A DNA stretch of 64,000 nucleotides. It comes from Pedomonas sp051304405. Its GTDB lineage: Bacteria > Pseudomonadota > Alphaproteobacteria > Sphingomonadales > Sphingomonadaceae. A program made the translations under genes and the position numbers. This document shows, one piece after another, positions 1-8,620 of this stretch. The DNA lies in NCBI RefSeq assembly GCF_051304405.1, contig NZ_JBPPGG010000007.1, forward strand, positions 1 through 64,000, in the 5' to 3' direction. The notes under the pieces are model-generated. The model did no database searches, was not told the origin of the DNA, and saw only the letters and a program-made list of their open reading frames with translations. Within the stretch, counting starts at the first letter, position 1. The number at the start of each line of letters is the position of its first letter.

Positions 1-1
1 A

Positions 2-751
2 ATGAAGGTTCTTGTGCCCGTGAAGCGGGTGGTTGATGCGAACGTGAAGGTTCGGGTGAAGCCGGACGGGACTGGCGTTGAGCTTGCCAATGTGAAGATG
101 AGCATGAACCCCTTCGACGAGATTGCGGTCGAGGAGGCGGTTCGTCTGAAGGAGAAGGGCGTGGCGACGGAGGTTGTCGTGGTCTCGGTTGGCGAGGCCA
201 AGGCGACGGAGACGCTGCGCACGGCGCTGGCGATGGGGGCGGACCGGGGCATTCTGGTGAAGACGGAAGTGTCGCCGGAGCCGCTGGGCGTGGCCAAGCT
301 GCTTGCGAAGATCGTGGGCGAGGAGCAGCCGCAGCTTGTGATCATGGGCAAGCAGGCGATTGACGACGACAGCAACCAGACGGGCCAGATGCTGGCGGCG
401 CTTCTGGGCTGGGCGCAGGGCACCTTTGCCTCGAAGGTGGAGCCGGGCTCGGGCGAGGTTTCGGTCACGCGCGAGGTGGACGGCGGCCTGGAGACGGTGG
501 CCTTGAAGCTTCCGGCGGTGGTGACGACGGACCTGCGTCTGAACGAGCCGCGCTATGCGTCGCTGCCCAACATCATGAAGGCCAAGTCCAAGCCGATCGC
601 GGAGAAGACGCCGGCGGACTATGGGGTGGATGTGACGCCGCGTCTGAAGACGCTGAAGGTTTCCGAGCCGGCGAAGCGTCAGGCGGGCATCAAGGTTCAA
701 AGCGTTGACGAGCTGATCGGCAAGCTCAAGGAAGTGGGAGCGATTGCATGA
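2..751 (+). CDS. etfB: Electron transfer flavoprotein, beta subunit
   Basis: Beta subunit of the soluble heterodimeric ETF, which takes electrons from acyl-CoA dehydrogenases and passes them to ETF:ubiquinone oxidoreductase. The 249-residue protein has the family's usual length, opens MKVLVPVKRVVD, and carries the AMP-binding-fold region with KQAIDDDSNQTGQM near residues 116-129. The ATG is at the second base of the window, so its ribosome-binding site and promoter are not visible. It overlaps etfA by 4 nt (ATGA), which indicates translational coupling. It heads an operon with a thiolase and a 3-hydroxyacyl-CoA dehydrogenase, and could serve the four acyl-CoA dehydrogenases elsewhere in the window. 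Confidence 0.97.
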   Translation: MKVLVPVKRVVDANVKVRVKPDGTGVELANVKMSMNPFDEIAVEEAVRLKEKGVATEVVVVSVGEAKATETLRTALAMGADRGILVKTEVSPEPLGVAKLLAKIVGEEQPQLVIMGKQAIDDDSNQTGQMLAALLGWAQGTFASKVEPGSGEVSVTREVDGGLETVALKLPAVVTTDLRLNEPRYASLPNIMKAKSKPIAEKTPADYGVDVTPRLKTLKVSEPAKRQAGIKVQSVDELIGKLKEVGAIA

Positions 752-1680
752 GCGTCCTGGTTCTGGCGGAACACGACAACAATTCCCTGAAGGACGCGAC
801 CCTTGCGGCGGTGACGGCTGCGGGCGCGCTGGGCGGCGAGGTCCACGTGCTGGTGGCGGGCGCGGGTGCGCGCGGCGCGGCGGATGCGGCGGCGTCGGTT
901 GCGGGCGTTGCCAGGGTGCTGCTGGCGGATGACGCGGCCTATGCCAACGGCCTGCCGGAGAACCTGGCGCCGCTGATCGTGGAGCTGATGGCGGGCTATG
1001 ACGCGCTGGTGGCCCCGGCCACCTCGTTCGGCAAGAACGTGACGCCGCGGGTGGCGGCGCTGCTGGATGTGGCGCAGGTGTCGGACATCATCTCGGTGGA
1101 CGGGCCGGACACGTTCCAGCGGCCGATCTACGCGGGCAACGCCATTGCCACCGTGCAGTCGGCGGACGCGAAGAAGGTGATCACCGTGCGCACCACCGCC
1201 TTTGCCAAGGCGGCGGCGACGGGCGGCGCGGCGGCGGTCGAGACGGTTGCGGGCAAGGGCGACGCGGGCCTGTCGCGCTTTGTGGGCTCGGAGCTGTCCA
1301 AGTCGGACCGGCCGGAGCTGACCTCGGCCAAGATCGTGGTCTCGGGCGGCCGGGCGCTGGGTTCGGCCGAGGCGTTCAAGACGGTGATCGAGCCGCTGGC
1401 GGACAAGCTGGGCGCGGCCATCGGCGCCTCGCGCGCGGCGGTCGATGCGGGCTACATGCCCAACGACTACCAGGTGGGCCAGACCGGCAAGATCGTCGCG
1501 CCGGAGCTCTATGTGGCCGTCGGCATCTCCGGCGCCATCCAGCACCTGGCGGGCATGAAGGACTCCAAGATCATCGTCGCCATCAACAAGGATGAGGAGG
1601 CCCCCATCTTCCAGGTGGCCGATTTCGGCCTCGTCGCCGACCTCTTCCAGGCCGTGCCGGAGATGGTGGAAAGGATTTGA
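748..1680 (+). CDS. etfA: Electron transfer flavoprotein, alpha subunit
   Basis: Alpha subunit of ETF, which binds the redox-active FAD. The 310-residue length is normal. The C-terminal FAD domain is recognisable from GRALGSAEAF (about 207-216), GQTGKIVAPELY (about 246-257) and GISGAIQHLAGM. It starts at an ATG overlapping the etfB stop, so the two subunits should be made in equal amounts. The thiolase start lies just after its stop codon, so transcription very probably continues. Confidence 0.97.
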   Translation: MSVLVLAEHDNNSLKDATLAAVTAAGALGGEVHVLVAGAGARGAADAAASVAGVARVLLADDAAYANGLPENLAPLIVELMAGYDALVAPATSFGKNVTPRVAALLDVAQVSDIISVDGPDTFQRPIYAGNAIATVQSADAKKVITVRTTAFAKAAATGGAAAVETVAGKGDAGLSRFVGSELSKSDRPELTSAKIVVSGGRALGSAEAFKTVIEPLADKLGAAIGASRAAVDAGYMPNDYQVGQTGKIVAPELYVAVGISGAIQHLAGMKDSKIIVAINKDEEAPIFQVADFGLVADLFQAVPEMVERI

Positions 1681-1682
1681 AC

Positions 1683-2867
1683 ATGTTGCAGGATGTCGTG
1701 ATTGTCTCGGGCACCCGGACCGCCATCGGCGATTTCGGCGGCTCGCTGAAGGATCTGGCCCCGGCCGAGCTGGGCCGGATCGTCATCGCCGAGGCCCTGC
1801 GCCGCGCCGGGGTCGAGGGCCGCGAGGTGGGCCACGTGGTCATGGGCCAGGTGATCCAGAGCGAGCCGAAGGACATGTACCTCTCCCGCGTCGCTGCCAT
1901 CAATGCGGGGATTCCGTCCGCCACTCCGGCGCTGACGCTGAACCGCCTGTGCGGCTCGGGCCTTCAGGCCATCATCTCGGCCGCCCAGACCATCACGCTC
2001 GGCGAGTGCGCCGTGGCGGTGGCGGGCGGTGCGGAGAGCATGAGCCGCTCGCCCTATGTGGTGCCGTCCGCCCGCTGGGGCCAGCGCATGGGCGATGCGA
2101 CCATGATCGACGCGCTGATCGGCGTGCTGACCGATCCGTTCGGCCATGGCCACATGGGCATCACCGCCGAGAACGTGGCGGAGCGCCATGGCATCTCCCG
2201 CGCGGCGCAGGACGAGCTGGCGGTGGAGAGCCACCGCCGCGCCGCCCGGGCCATCGCCGAGGGCCGGTTCAAGGAGCAGATCGTCCCCGTCGAGATCAAG
2301 ACCCGCAAGGGCACGGTGGTGTTCGACACCGACGAGCATGTGCGCGCCGACGCCAACCTTGAGGACCTGGCCAAGCTGAAGCCCGCCTTCAAGCGGGACG
2401 GCGGCACGGTGACCCCGGGCAACGCCTCGGGCATCAACGACGGCGCGGCCGCCGTGGTGCTGATGTCGCGCGCGGCCGCCGAAGCGCGGGGCGCCAAGCC
2501 GCTGGCGCGCATCGTCTCTTGGGGCCATGCGGGCGTCGACCCGGAGGTGATGGGCCTGGGGCCGATCAAGGCGGTGCCGGTGGCGCTGGAGCGGGCCGGG
2601 ATCAAGCTGTCGGACATCGACGTGATCGAGAGCAACGAGGCCTTCGCCGCCCAGGCCTGCGCGGTGGCCAAGGAGCTGGGCTTCGATCCGGAGCGGACCA
2701 ACCCCAACGGCAGCGGCATCTCGCTCGGCCATCCGGTGGGCGCGACCGGTGCGATCCTCACCGTCAAGACCATGTACGAGCTCAAGCGCACGGGCGGCCG
2801 CTATGGCCTCATCACCATGTGCATCGGCGGCGGTCAGGGTATCGCCATGATCGTCGAGCGGATGTAG
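1683..2867 (+). CDS. Acetyl-CoA acyltransferase (thiolase)
   Basis: Thiolase of 394 residues that cleaves 3-ketoacyl-CoA or condenses two acetyl-CoA. All catalytic elements are present: nucleophilic Cys90 in NRLCGSGLQA, His350 in GHPVGATG and Cys380 in MCIGGGQG. I chose ATG 1683 rather than TTG 1677 because AAGGA at 1671-1675 is well spaced for it. It follows etfA directly and precedes a 3-hydroxyacyl-CoA dehydrogenase, so degradative thiolysis of short-chain acyl-CoA is likely. An acetoacetyl-CoA-forming role (polyhydroxybutyrate-like) cannot be excluded. Confidence 0.95.
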   Translation: MLQDVVIVSGTRTAIGDFGGSLKDLAPAELGRIVIAEALRRAGVEGREVGHVVMGQVIQSEPKDMYLSRVAAINAGIPSATPALTLNRLCGSGLQAIISAAQTITLGECAVAVAGGAESMSRSPYVVPSARWGQRMGDATMIDALIGVLTDPFGHGHMGITAENVAERHGISRAAQDELAVESHRRAARAIAEGRFKEQIVPVEIKTRKGTVVFDTDEHVRADANLEDLAKLKPAFKRDGGTVTPGNASGINDGAAAVVLMSRAAAEARGAKPLARIVSWGHAGVDPEVMGLGPIKAVPVALERAGIKLSDIDVIESNEAFAAQACAVAKELGFDPERTNPNGSGISLGHPVGATGAILTVKTMYELKRTGGRYGLITMCIGGGQGIAMIVERM

Positions 2868-2901
2868 GCTCGCGCAATTTCAGCGATTGGGGAAAACAAG
2901 C

Positions 2902-3771
2902 ATGAAAACAGTGGGTGTGATCGGCGCGGGACTGATGGGCAACGGCATTGCCCACGTCTCGGCCCTGGCAGGATATGACGTGATCCTCTCGGACGTGAGC
3001 CTGGATCGGGCGGAGGCGGGCAAGGCGAACATCGCCAAGAACCTGGCCCGTCAGCAGGCCAAGGGCGTGGTGAGCGCCGCCGACGTGGAGGCAACGCTCA
3101 ATCGCATCACCCTCACCACCGACACGGCACGCTTTGCCGAGGCCGACCTGGTGGTGGAGGCGGCGACCGAGAACGAGGCGGTGAAGAAGCAGATCTTCGC
3201 CGATCTCTGCCCGAAGCTGCGGCCGGAGACCATTCTCGCCACCAACACCTCCTCGATTCCGATCACCCGTCTGGCCGCTGCCACCGACCGGCCGGACCGC
3301 TTCGTCGGCACCCACTTCTTCAACCCGGTGCCGGTGATGAAGCTGCTGGAGATCATCCGGGGCCTTGCCACCTCCGATGCCACCACCGAGGCGGTGCGCG
3401 GCTGGGGCCGCGCCATCGGCAAGGAGCTGGTGGAAGCGCAGGACAGCCCGTGCTTCGTCGTCAACCGCATCCTGTGCCCGATGATCAACGAGGCGATCTT
3501 CGCGCTTCAGGACGGCGTCGGCTCGGTGGAGGACATCGACCGGGGCATGATGCTGGGCGCCAACCACCCGATGGGTCCGCTGACCCTGGCCGATTTCGTC
3601 GGCCTCGACACCCTGCTGTCGGTGATGCGGATCATGCACGAGTCCTTCGGCGATCCGAAGTACCGCCCGGCGCCGCTGCTGGTGAAGTACGTGGAAGCGG
3701 GCTGGTACGGCCGCAAGTCGGGCCGCGGCTTCTACGACTACTCGGGCGAGACTCCGGTTCCGACGCGCTGA
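2902..3771 (+). CDS. 3-hydroxyacyl-CoA (3-hydroxybutyryl-CoA) dehydrogenase
   Basis: NAD-dependent dehydrogenase of 289 residues that oxidises 3-hydroxyacyl-CoA to 3-ketoacyl-CoA. The N-terminal Rossmann motif is GAGLMGNGIAH (8-18). Ser117, His138 and Asn141 in HFFNPVPVMK fit the catalytic set of the family, and the C-terminal domain is complete. ATG 2902 is preferred over the in-frame TTG at 2887, since MKTVGVIGAG is the typical N-terminus and GGGGAAAACAAGC precedes it. It is the last gene of the etfBA-thiolase operon and is followed by a strong terminator. Confidence 0.95.
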   Translation: MKTVGVIGAGLMGNGIAHVSALAGYDVILSDVSLDRAEAGKANIAKNLARQQAKGVVSAADVEATLNRITLTTDTARFAEADLVVEAATENEAVKKQIFADLCPKLRPETILATNTSSIPITRLAAATDRPDRFVGTHFFNPVPVMKLLEIIRGLATSDATTEAVRGWGRAIGKELVEAQDSPCFVVNRILCPMINEAIFALQDGVGSVEDIDRGMMLGANHPMGPLTLADFVGLDTLLSVMRIMHESFGDPKYRPAPLLVKYVEAGWYGRKSGRGFYDYSGETPVPTR

Positions 3772-3804
3772 GCGGAACCGGCGCTCTTCCGGCATGAAAA
3801 AAAG

Positions 3805-3841
3805 CCGGGGCAGGATCGGCGATCCTGCCCCGGTTTTCTTT
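3805..3841. terminator. Bidirectional rho-independent terminator
   Basis: A perfect 13-bp stem (CCGGGGCAGGATC, 3805-3817, with 3821-3833) and a GGC loop, preceded by a run of A and followed by TTTTCTTTTT. It separates the plus-strand beta-oxidation operon from the converging minus-strand operon and can work in both directions. Confidence 0.93.
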
Positions 3842-3864
3842 TTGGCGGAATGTCGGGCCAGGCC

Positions 3865-4275
3865 TTATTCGCCGTAGAGCACCGTGAACACGCGCTTCTC
3901 GAACAGCCACTTGCCGTTCTGCTTCACGCACACGTCGTCATACTGGCCGCGCGGGCGGATTTCCTTGCCGTCGCGGACCGCCACCTCGGCGGTGTAGGAG
4001 CGCATGTAGGCGCGGTCGCCCTGGATATCGATGCTGCCCGGCACGGCGATCATCTGCACGAACGGGAACAGCTCCATCGCCTGCTTCCAGGCGGCGACGA
4101 TGTTGGCCTTGCCGCGGATTTCGGACATGCCCTCGACGACGGGCAGGCTCCACACGCTGTCTTCGGCCCAGGTGGCGCCCCACGCCTCCGCGTCGCGCTG
4201 GCTGACAGCGTCGGCATAGCTGTCGAGCAGCTCGCGGATGAGGATGCGGTCTTCCAGCGGTCCAGTCCAAACCAT
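3865..4275 (-). CDS. NTF2/SnoaL-like small protein
   Basis: A 136-residue protein of the NTF2-like (SnoaL) superfamily, cone-shaped alpha+beta proteins that include isomerases, dehydratases and dioxygenase beta subunits. The N-terminal helix contains LLDSYADAVSQRD, and the C-terminal sheet has the typical NGKWLFEKRVF. It lacks the Tyr-x4-Asp pair seen in the larger NTF2-like proteins of this window, so it belongs to another subgroup. ATG 4275 follows GGAGACGACA. It is the last gene of the three-gene minus-strand operon starting at 6241. Function is unknown beyond the fold. Confidence 0.85.
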   Translation of the reverse strand: MVWTGPLEDRILIRELLDSYADAVSQRDAEAWGATWAEDSVWSLPVVEGMSEIRGKANIVAAWKQAMELFPFVQMIAVPGSIDIQGDRAYMRSYTAEVAVRDGKEIRPRGQYDDVCVKQNGKWLFEKRVFTVLYGE

Positions 4276-4309
4276 TGTCGTCTCCTTGGTGTCAGTGGTT
4301 CCGGTCGGT

Positions 4310-5383
4310 CTATTCGGACTCCGCGCGCCGGGCGTGCTCCCAGGCGAGTGCGGCAACGGTCTCCACGTGGGCTGAAATCTGGCGGGCGTGCTCGGAGGCG
4401 GCATTGCCCCGGGCCACCCGTCCCCGGATGCCATGCAGGATCGCGGCCATGCGGAACAGGTTGTAGGCGAGGTAGAAGCTGAGCTTCTCGATGCGCTCCG
4501 GCCGGCCGGTGCGGCGGCAGTAGGCGGCCACATACTCCTCCTCGGAGGGCAGGCCGAGGGCCGCCACGTCCTGTCCCAGGAGGCCGACGGTGATGCCCGG
4601 CGGCATGTGGTACATCATCAGGTGGTAGGTGAAGTCGGCCAGCGGATGGCCGAGGGTGGACAGCTCCCAGTCCAGCACCGCCAGCACGCGCGGCTCGGTG
4701 GGATGGAAGATCATGTTGTCGCAGCGGAAGTCGCCGTGGACGACGGAGACCTCGTCGCCGGGCGGGATGTGCGCCGGCAGCCACTCCACCAGCCGGTCCA
4801 TGTCGGCAACCCGGCCCGCTTCCGTGTCCTCCTGATACTGGCGTGACCAGCGGCTGATCTGGCGGGCGAAGTAGTTGCCCGGCTTGCCGAAGTCGCCAAG
4901 GCCCAGCGCCTCCGGGTCCAGCGTGTGCAGCCGCGCCATGGTCTCGTTCATGGCGTCGAAATAGGCGCGGCGCTCGCCCACCGGCACTTCGGGGAAGTCG
5001 GTCTCCCAGAACACCCGGCCGTCCACCATTTCCATCACGTAGAAGCTGGTGCCGATGACGCTGTCGTCCTCGCACAGGCCGAACGGGCGGGCGACGGGGA
5101 ACCCGGCGCGGTGCAGGGCGGAGATGACCCGGTATTCCCGGTCCACCGCGTGGGCGCCCTTGAGGATCGGCCCCGGCGGCTTGCGGCGCAGCACATAGCG
5201 CTGGCGGGGCGTGATCAGCTTGTAGGTGGGGTTGGACTGGCCGCCCTTGAACTGCTCGACGGTCAGCGGGCCGTCGAAGTCCTCGACGTTCTCCTGCATC
5301 CAGGCGGCGAGGCGCGCCTCGTCGAACTGGTAGCCGCTGCGTACGGCCCCTGAACCGGAGAATTTGGTCTGGCGGTCACTCAT
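4310..5383 (-). CDS. Aminoglycoside-phosphotransferase-like kinase of the acyl-CoA dehydrogenase-associated type
   Basis: A 357-residue protein-kinase-fold phosphotransferase (APH family). The catalytic loop HGDFRCDN has Asp218 and Asn223, and VLDWELSTLGHP supplies the metal-binding Asp238. This is the subfamily fused to acyl-CoA dehydrogenase in human ACAD10 and ACAD11, where 4-hydroxyacyl-CoA phosphorylation is the known role. A similar role on a hydroxylated acyl-CoA is an inference. The gene lies 21 nt after the SDR at 5405-6241 and 34 nt before the NTF2-like gene, so the three are probably co-transcribed. Confidence 0.9.
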   Translation of the reverse strand: MSDRQTKFSGSGAVRSGYQFDEARLAAWMQENVEDFDGPLTVEQFKGGQSNPTYKLITPRQRYVLRRKPPGPILKGAHAVDREYRVISALHRAGFPVARPFGLCEDDSVIGTSFYVMEMVDGRVFWETDFPEVPVGERRAYFDAMNETMARLHTLDPEALGLGDFGKPGNYFARQISRWSRQYQEDTEAGRVADMDRLVEWLPAHIPPGDEVSVVHGDFRCDNMIFHPTEPRVLAVLDWELSTLGHPLADFTYHLMMYHMPPGITVGLLGQDVAALGLPSEEEYVAAYCRRTGRPERIEKLSFYLAYNLFRMAAILHGIRGRVARGNAASEHARQISAHVETVAALAWEHARRAESE

Positions 5384-5404
5384 GACTGTTCCACAACTCT
5401 GAAT

Positions 5405-6241
5405 TTACTGTGCCGTCCATCCGCCATCCACCACCAGCTCGCTGCCGGTGATGTAGCTGGCGTCGTCGCTGGCGAGGAAGAAGATGGCGGCGGCGATTTC
5501 CTCGGGTCGGGCGATGCGCCCGATGGGGGTGGCCTGGTCGAGCGCGTCGATCAGGGCCTGGGCGCTCTCCGCCTTGCCCTCGTTGGCCCAGCGCTGCATG
5601 CCCGCGTCGAGCAGGGGCGTGCGCACGAAGCCGGGGTGGACGGAGTTGACCCGGATGGGCTTGCGCGCCTGGGCGAACTCGATCGCGACCGCCTTGGTGA
5701 ACAGCCGCACGGCGCCCTTGCTGGCGTTGTAGGCCGAGGTTTCGGCATAGCCCACAAGGCCCATGATGGAGGAGACGTTGACGATGCTGGAGCCGGCGGG
5801 CGTCGTCTTGCCGCCCTCGGCGAGCAGCCCGGTGAAGGTGCGCACGCCCAGGAACACGCCGTCCACGTTGATGCTCATCAGCCGGCGCCAGTCGGCAAGC
5901 GAGAGGGTGTCGACCGGCCCCACCATGTCGGTACCGGCGTTGTTGACCAGAATGTCGAGCCGGCCGAGGCGGGTGGCGACGGCCTCCTGCGCGGCGGCCC
6001 AGTCCTCCTCCAGCGTCACGTCCAGCTTCAGGTAGCTGGCGGTCGGCCCGAGCCGCTCCAGCGTCGCCTGCACCAGCGGGTCATCGGGACGATCGCGGTC
6101 CGTCAGGATCACCGCCGCGTCTTCCGCAATGAAACGTTCGGCGCAGGCAAGGCCGATGCCCCGCAGCGCGCCGGTTACCAACGCAACCCTACCGCCGAGT
6201 TTTCCTGTTGCTGTCACGGGTCGCCCCTCGATTTTTGGCAT
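5405..6241 (-). CDS. Short-chain dehydrogenase/reductase (SDR)
   Basis: A classical SDR of about 278 residues. The cofactor motif is TGALRGIG, followed by NNAG and the catalytic Tyr-Lys pair in SAYNASKGAV; an Asp after the second strand (LTDRDRP) suggests NAD(H) preference. It probably oxidises or reduces a ring or side-chain hydroxyl. ATG 6241 is preferred to ATG 6259 because GGGGGAAGAGA lies immediately upstream of it. It is the first gene of a minus-strand operon and is divergent from another SDR at 6429. The specific substrate is not recognisable. Confidence 0.93.
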   Translation of the reverse strand: MPKIEGRPVTATGKLGGRVALVTGALRGIGLACAERFIAEDAAVILTDRDRPDDPLVQATLERLGPTASYLKLDVTLEEDWAAAQEAVATRLGRLDILVNNAGTDMVGPVDTLSLADWRRLMSINVDGVFLGVRTFTGLLAEGGKTTPAGSSIVNVSSIMGLVGYAETSAYNASKGAVRLFTKAVAIEFAQARKPIRVNSVHPGFVRTPLLDAGMQRWANEGKAESAQALIDALDQATPIGRIARPEEIAAAIFFLASDDASYITGSELVVDGGWTAQ

Positions 6242-6428
6242 TCTCTTCCCCCATGTCATCTAAGCCCCCCTCCGTGGTCCCCGCGTACTGGCAATTAGGA
6301 GAGGTGGCAGGTCCGGCAAGCCATGCAAACTCCGGGGATAGTCAAGTCAGGGCGACGCCTGGGAACGAGAAGCCATGGCAACACGCCGCGGTTCAGCGGC
6401 GGAGCCTGGGCAGTCGGGAGAAACACGC

Positions 6429-7193
6429 ATGTCTGGGGCCCTCAGCAACACAACGGCGCTGGTCACGGGCGGCTCGCGCGGCATCGGCCGCGCCATTGCC
6501 TTGAAGCTGGCCGAGGCCGGCGCGCTGGTGTGCGTCCATTACGGCCGGCGGCGCGATGCCGCCCGGGACGTGGTCGAGGAAATCGAGGCGGCGGGGGGGC
6601 GCGCCTTCGCGCTGGGCGCCGACCTGCGCAACATCGACGAGATCGAGGAGCTGTTCTTCCGCCTGGACGAGGAGCTGGCGCTGCGCAATGCCGTCGGCCT
6701 CGATGTGCTGGTGAACAACGCGGGCATCGGCCTTGTCGGCAACATCGAGGCCACCGACCCGGAGAGCTTCGACGAGGTGTTCGCCGTCAATGTGCGCGCG
6801 CCGTTTTTCGTCATGCAGAACGCGCTGCCCCGGTTCCGGGACGGCGGGCGCATCATCAACCTGTCCTCGATGGTCAGCCACAATGCCTATCCGGGCTTCA
6901 TCGCCTACGCGGCGAGCAAGGCGGCGATCGATTCCATCACCCGTTCGCTGGCGGCGGAGCTGGGGCGGCGGGGCATCACCGTCAATGCGGTGGCCCCCGG
7001 CGCGACGCTCACCGATTTCCTGGGCGACCTGACCGAGGACGAGGTGTTCATGCAGTCGCTGGCGGCGCAGGCGGCGCTGGGCCGGGTGGGGCAGGCGCAG
7101 GACATCGCCGACGTGGTGGCGTTCCTGGCGTCGCCCGCGGCGGGCTGGATCACCGGCGAGCGCATCCGCGCCAGCGGCGGTATGCATCTGTGA
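6429..7193 (+). CDS. Short-chain dehydrogenase/reductase (SDR)
   Basis: A 254-residue SDR with TGGSRGIG, VNNAGIG and the catalytic YAASKAA motif. HYGRRRDAA after the second strand would suit NADP(H). ATG 6429 is preferred because CGGGAGAAACACGC precedes it; the in-frame ATG at 6375 would add an atypical arginine-rich leader. It seems monocistronic, converging on the SDR at 7250-8029. The specific substrate is unknown. Confidence 0.92.
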   Translation: MSGALSNTTALVTGGSRGIGRAIALKLAEAGALVCVHYGRRRDAARDVVEEIEAAGGRAFALGADLRNIDEIEELFFRLDEELALRNAVGLDVLVNNAGIGLVGNIEATDPESFDEVFAVNVRAPFFVMQNALPRFRDGGRIINLSSMVSHNAYPGFIAYAASKAAIDSITRSLAAELGRRGITVNAVAPGATLTDFLGDLTEDEVFMQSLAAQAALGRVGQAQDIADVVAFLASPAAGWITGERIRASGGMHL

Positions 7194-7203
7194 TCCGGGG
7201 CAC

Positions 7204-7238
7204 GCCGGGGCGGGCCTGAAGGCAGCGGCCGCCCCGGC
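7204..7238. terminator. GC-rich hairpin between converging SDR genes
   Basis: GCCGGGGCGG (7204-7213) pairs perfectly with 7229-7238 across a 15-nt loop, in the 56-nt gap between two convergent genes. There is no U-tract, so it is a weak or rho-assisted terminator candidate. Confidence 0.45.
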
Positions 7239-7249
7239 TGTCCGGTCGC

Positions 7250-8029
7250 TCAGACGGCGGCGTGGCCGCCGTCCACGTGCAGCGCGTCGCCGTGCACGTA
7301 GCGGGCGGCGTCGGAGGCGAGGAACACGATGGCGTCCGCCACCTCGTCGGGCGTGACGAACCGGCCCATCGGGTGGCTGCGCAGCACGCCCTGGTACAGC
7401 TCCTCGACCGGGGTGCCGCCGGTGATTTCCGAATAGCGCTTGAGGATGCTGTCCATCATGTTGGACTCAACCGCCCCCGGGTGCACCGAGTTGACGCGGA
7501 TCTTGTACCCCAGCGCCGAGAACTCGATGGCGGCGTTGCGGGTCAGCATGCGCACCGCCGCCTTGCTGGTGCAGTAGGCGGAGCTGTAGGCGGCCGGGTG
7601 GTCCGCCGCGCCCGAGGCGAGGTTGATGATCGCCGCCCCGCTGCGCCGCTTCCCGGCGCTGTCGCGCAGGAGCGGAAGGGCCGCCTTCATGCCGAGAAAC
7701 ACGCCGTCCACATTGATGGACTGGCACTGCCGCCAGTCCGCAAGCGACATGTCCTCCAGCTTGCTCATGGGCGCGATGCCGGCGTTGTTGACCAGAATGT
7801 CGAGCCGTCCGTGGCGGGCGCGGATCTGCTCGATCGCCGCCGACCAGGACTCCTCGCTGGTCACGTCCAGGGTCAGCCATTCGGCGGCGGGAATGCCGTC
7901 GGGCCGGGCGCCGAGGTCGGAGGCGATGACCGTCACCCCCTCGCGCTGCAAGGCCTTGCATGTGGCAACGCCGATGTTGCCCGCCGCACCTGTTACCAAC
8001 GCAACCGTACCGGCAAGATCCAGATCCAT
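7250..8029 (-). CDS. Short-chain dehydrogenase/reductase (SDR)
   Basis: A 259-residue SDR. TGAAGNIG is a slight variant of the glycine motif, followed by VNNAGIAP and the catalytic pair in SSAYCTSKAAV. ASDLGARPDG places Asp after the second strand, suggesting NAD(H). ATG 8029 is preferred to 8047 because GGGGGGAACAAG, the likely ribosome-binding site, would otherwise be coding. It is transcribed divergently from the ABM-SDR operon at 8239. It resembles hydroxysteroid or alicyclic alcohol dehydrogenases only at the general SDR level. Confidence 0.92.
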   Translation of the reverse strand: MDLDLAGTVALVTGAAGNIGVATCKALQREGVTVIASDLGARPDGIPAAEWLTLDVTSEESWSAAIEQIRARHGRLDILVNNAGIAPMSKLEDMSLADWRQCQSINVDGVFLGMKAALPLLRDSAGKRRSGAAIINLASGAADHPAAYSSAYCTSKAAVRMLTRNAAIEFSALGYKIRVNSVHPGAVESNMMDSILKRYSEITGGTPVEELYQGVLRSHPMGRFVTPDEVADAIVFLASDAARYVHGDALHVDGGHAAV

Positions 8030-8238
8030 GTCTTGTTCCCCCCCCATATGTGGAACCAGGGTTCCGTCTGGAGCCAGTGTGTGTTGTCTGCTCCCGCTCG
8101 CCGTGCGGCGGGGCTGGCCCCAGGGGAGCGAACCGCACCGGGCGGACCGGGAAAAGCCCGCCTTTTTGCTAGGATGATCGGGGGGCGGGCGACCGGTAGC
8201 CTGCCTGACTGAACAAAAAGGGCCAAGGGGGGGAGCTC

Positions 8239-8592
8239 ATGCCGATTGTGATTGCCGGTTATCTGGATTTTGACCCGAACCGGGCCGAGCAGATGATCCG
8301 CGACGCCAAGCCGTATATCGATGCCGCGCTCGCCGAGCCCGGCTGCGTTGCCTACACCTGGGCCATTGATCCGCTGAAGCCGGGCCGGGTGCACGTGTTC
8401 GAGGAGTGGGAGAACGAGGCGGCGCTGGCCGGGCACTTCTCCGCCGCTTCCTATGCGGACATGGGCGGCCATCTGCGGGCCGTCGGCATTCTCGGGTTCG
8501 ACGTGAAGAAGTACCGCGTCGATCTCATCGAGCCGGTCTATGATGAAGCCGGCGTGCCGCGCGCCGATTTCTTTACGGAAAAGCGCGCCTGA
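8239..8592 (+). CDS. Antibiotic biosynthesis monooxygenase (ABM)-domain protein
   Basis: A 117-residue protein of the dimeric ABM alpha/beta-barrel fold, seen in cofactor-free monooxygenases and in small detoxifying proteins. The core contains EPGCVAYTWAIDP and VHVFEEWENEAALAGHF, which fit the family. The start is set by GGGGGGAGCTC before ATG 8239. It precedes an SDR by 28 nt, probably in one operon. Oxidation of a phenolic or quinone intermediate is possible but not shown. Confidence 0.85.
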   Translation: MPIVIAGYLDFDPNRAEQMIRDAKPYIDAALAEPGCVAYTWAIDPLKPGRVHVFEEWENEAALAGHFSAASYADMGGHLRAVGILGFDVKKYRVDLIEPVYDEAGVPRADFFTEKRA

Positions 8593-8620
8593 ACAGGCGG
8601 CGAGGGGAGGAAAAGAAAGC

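Noticed and set aside
6285..6312. Resemblance between the leader near 6285 (TAGGAGAGGTGG) and that near 59895 (TAGGAGAGGTAGG)
   Set aside because: The shared core is about a dozen purine-rich bases, and I could not extend the alignment convincingly. It may be chance.
8150..8180. A GGCGG/CCGCC hairpin followed by TTTTT in the divergent leader before the ABM gene
   Set aside because: The 5-bp stem and position between divergent promoters make a terminator unlikely.
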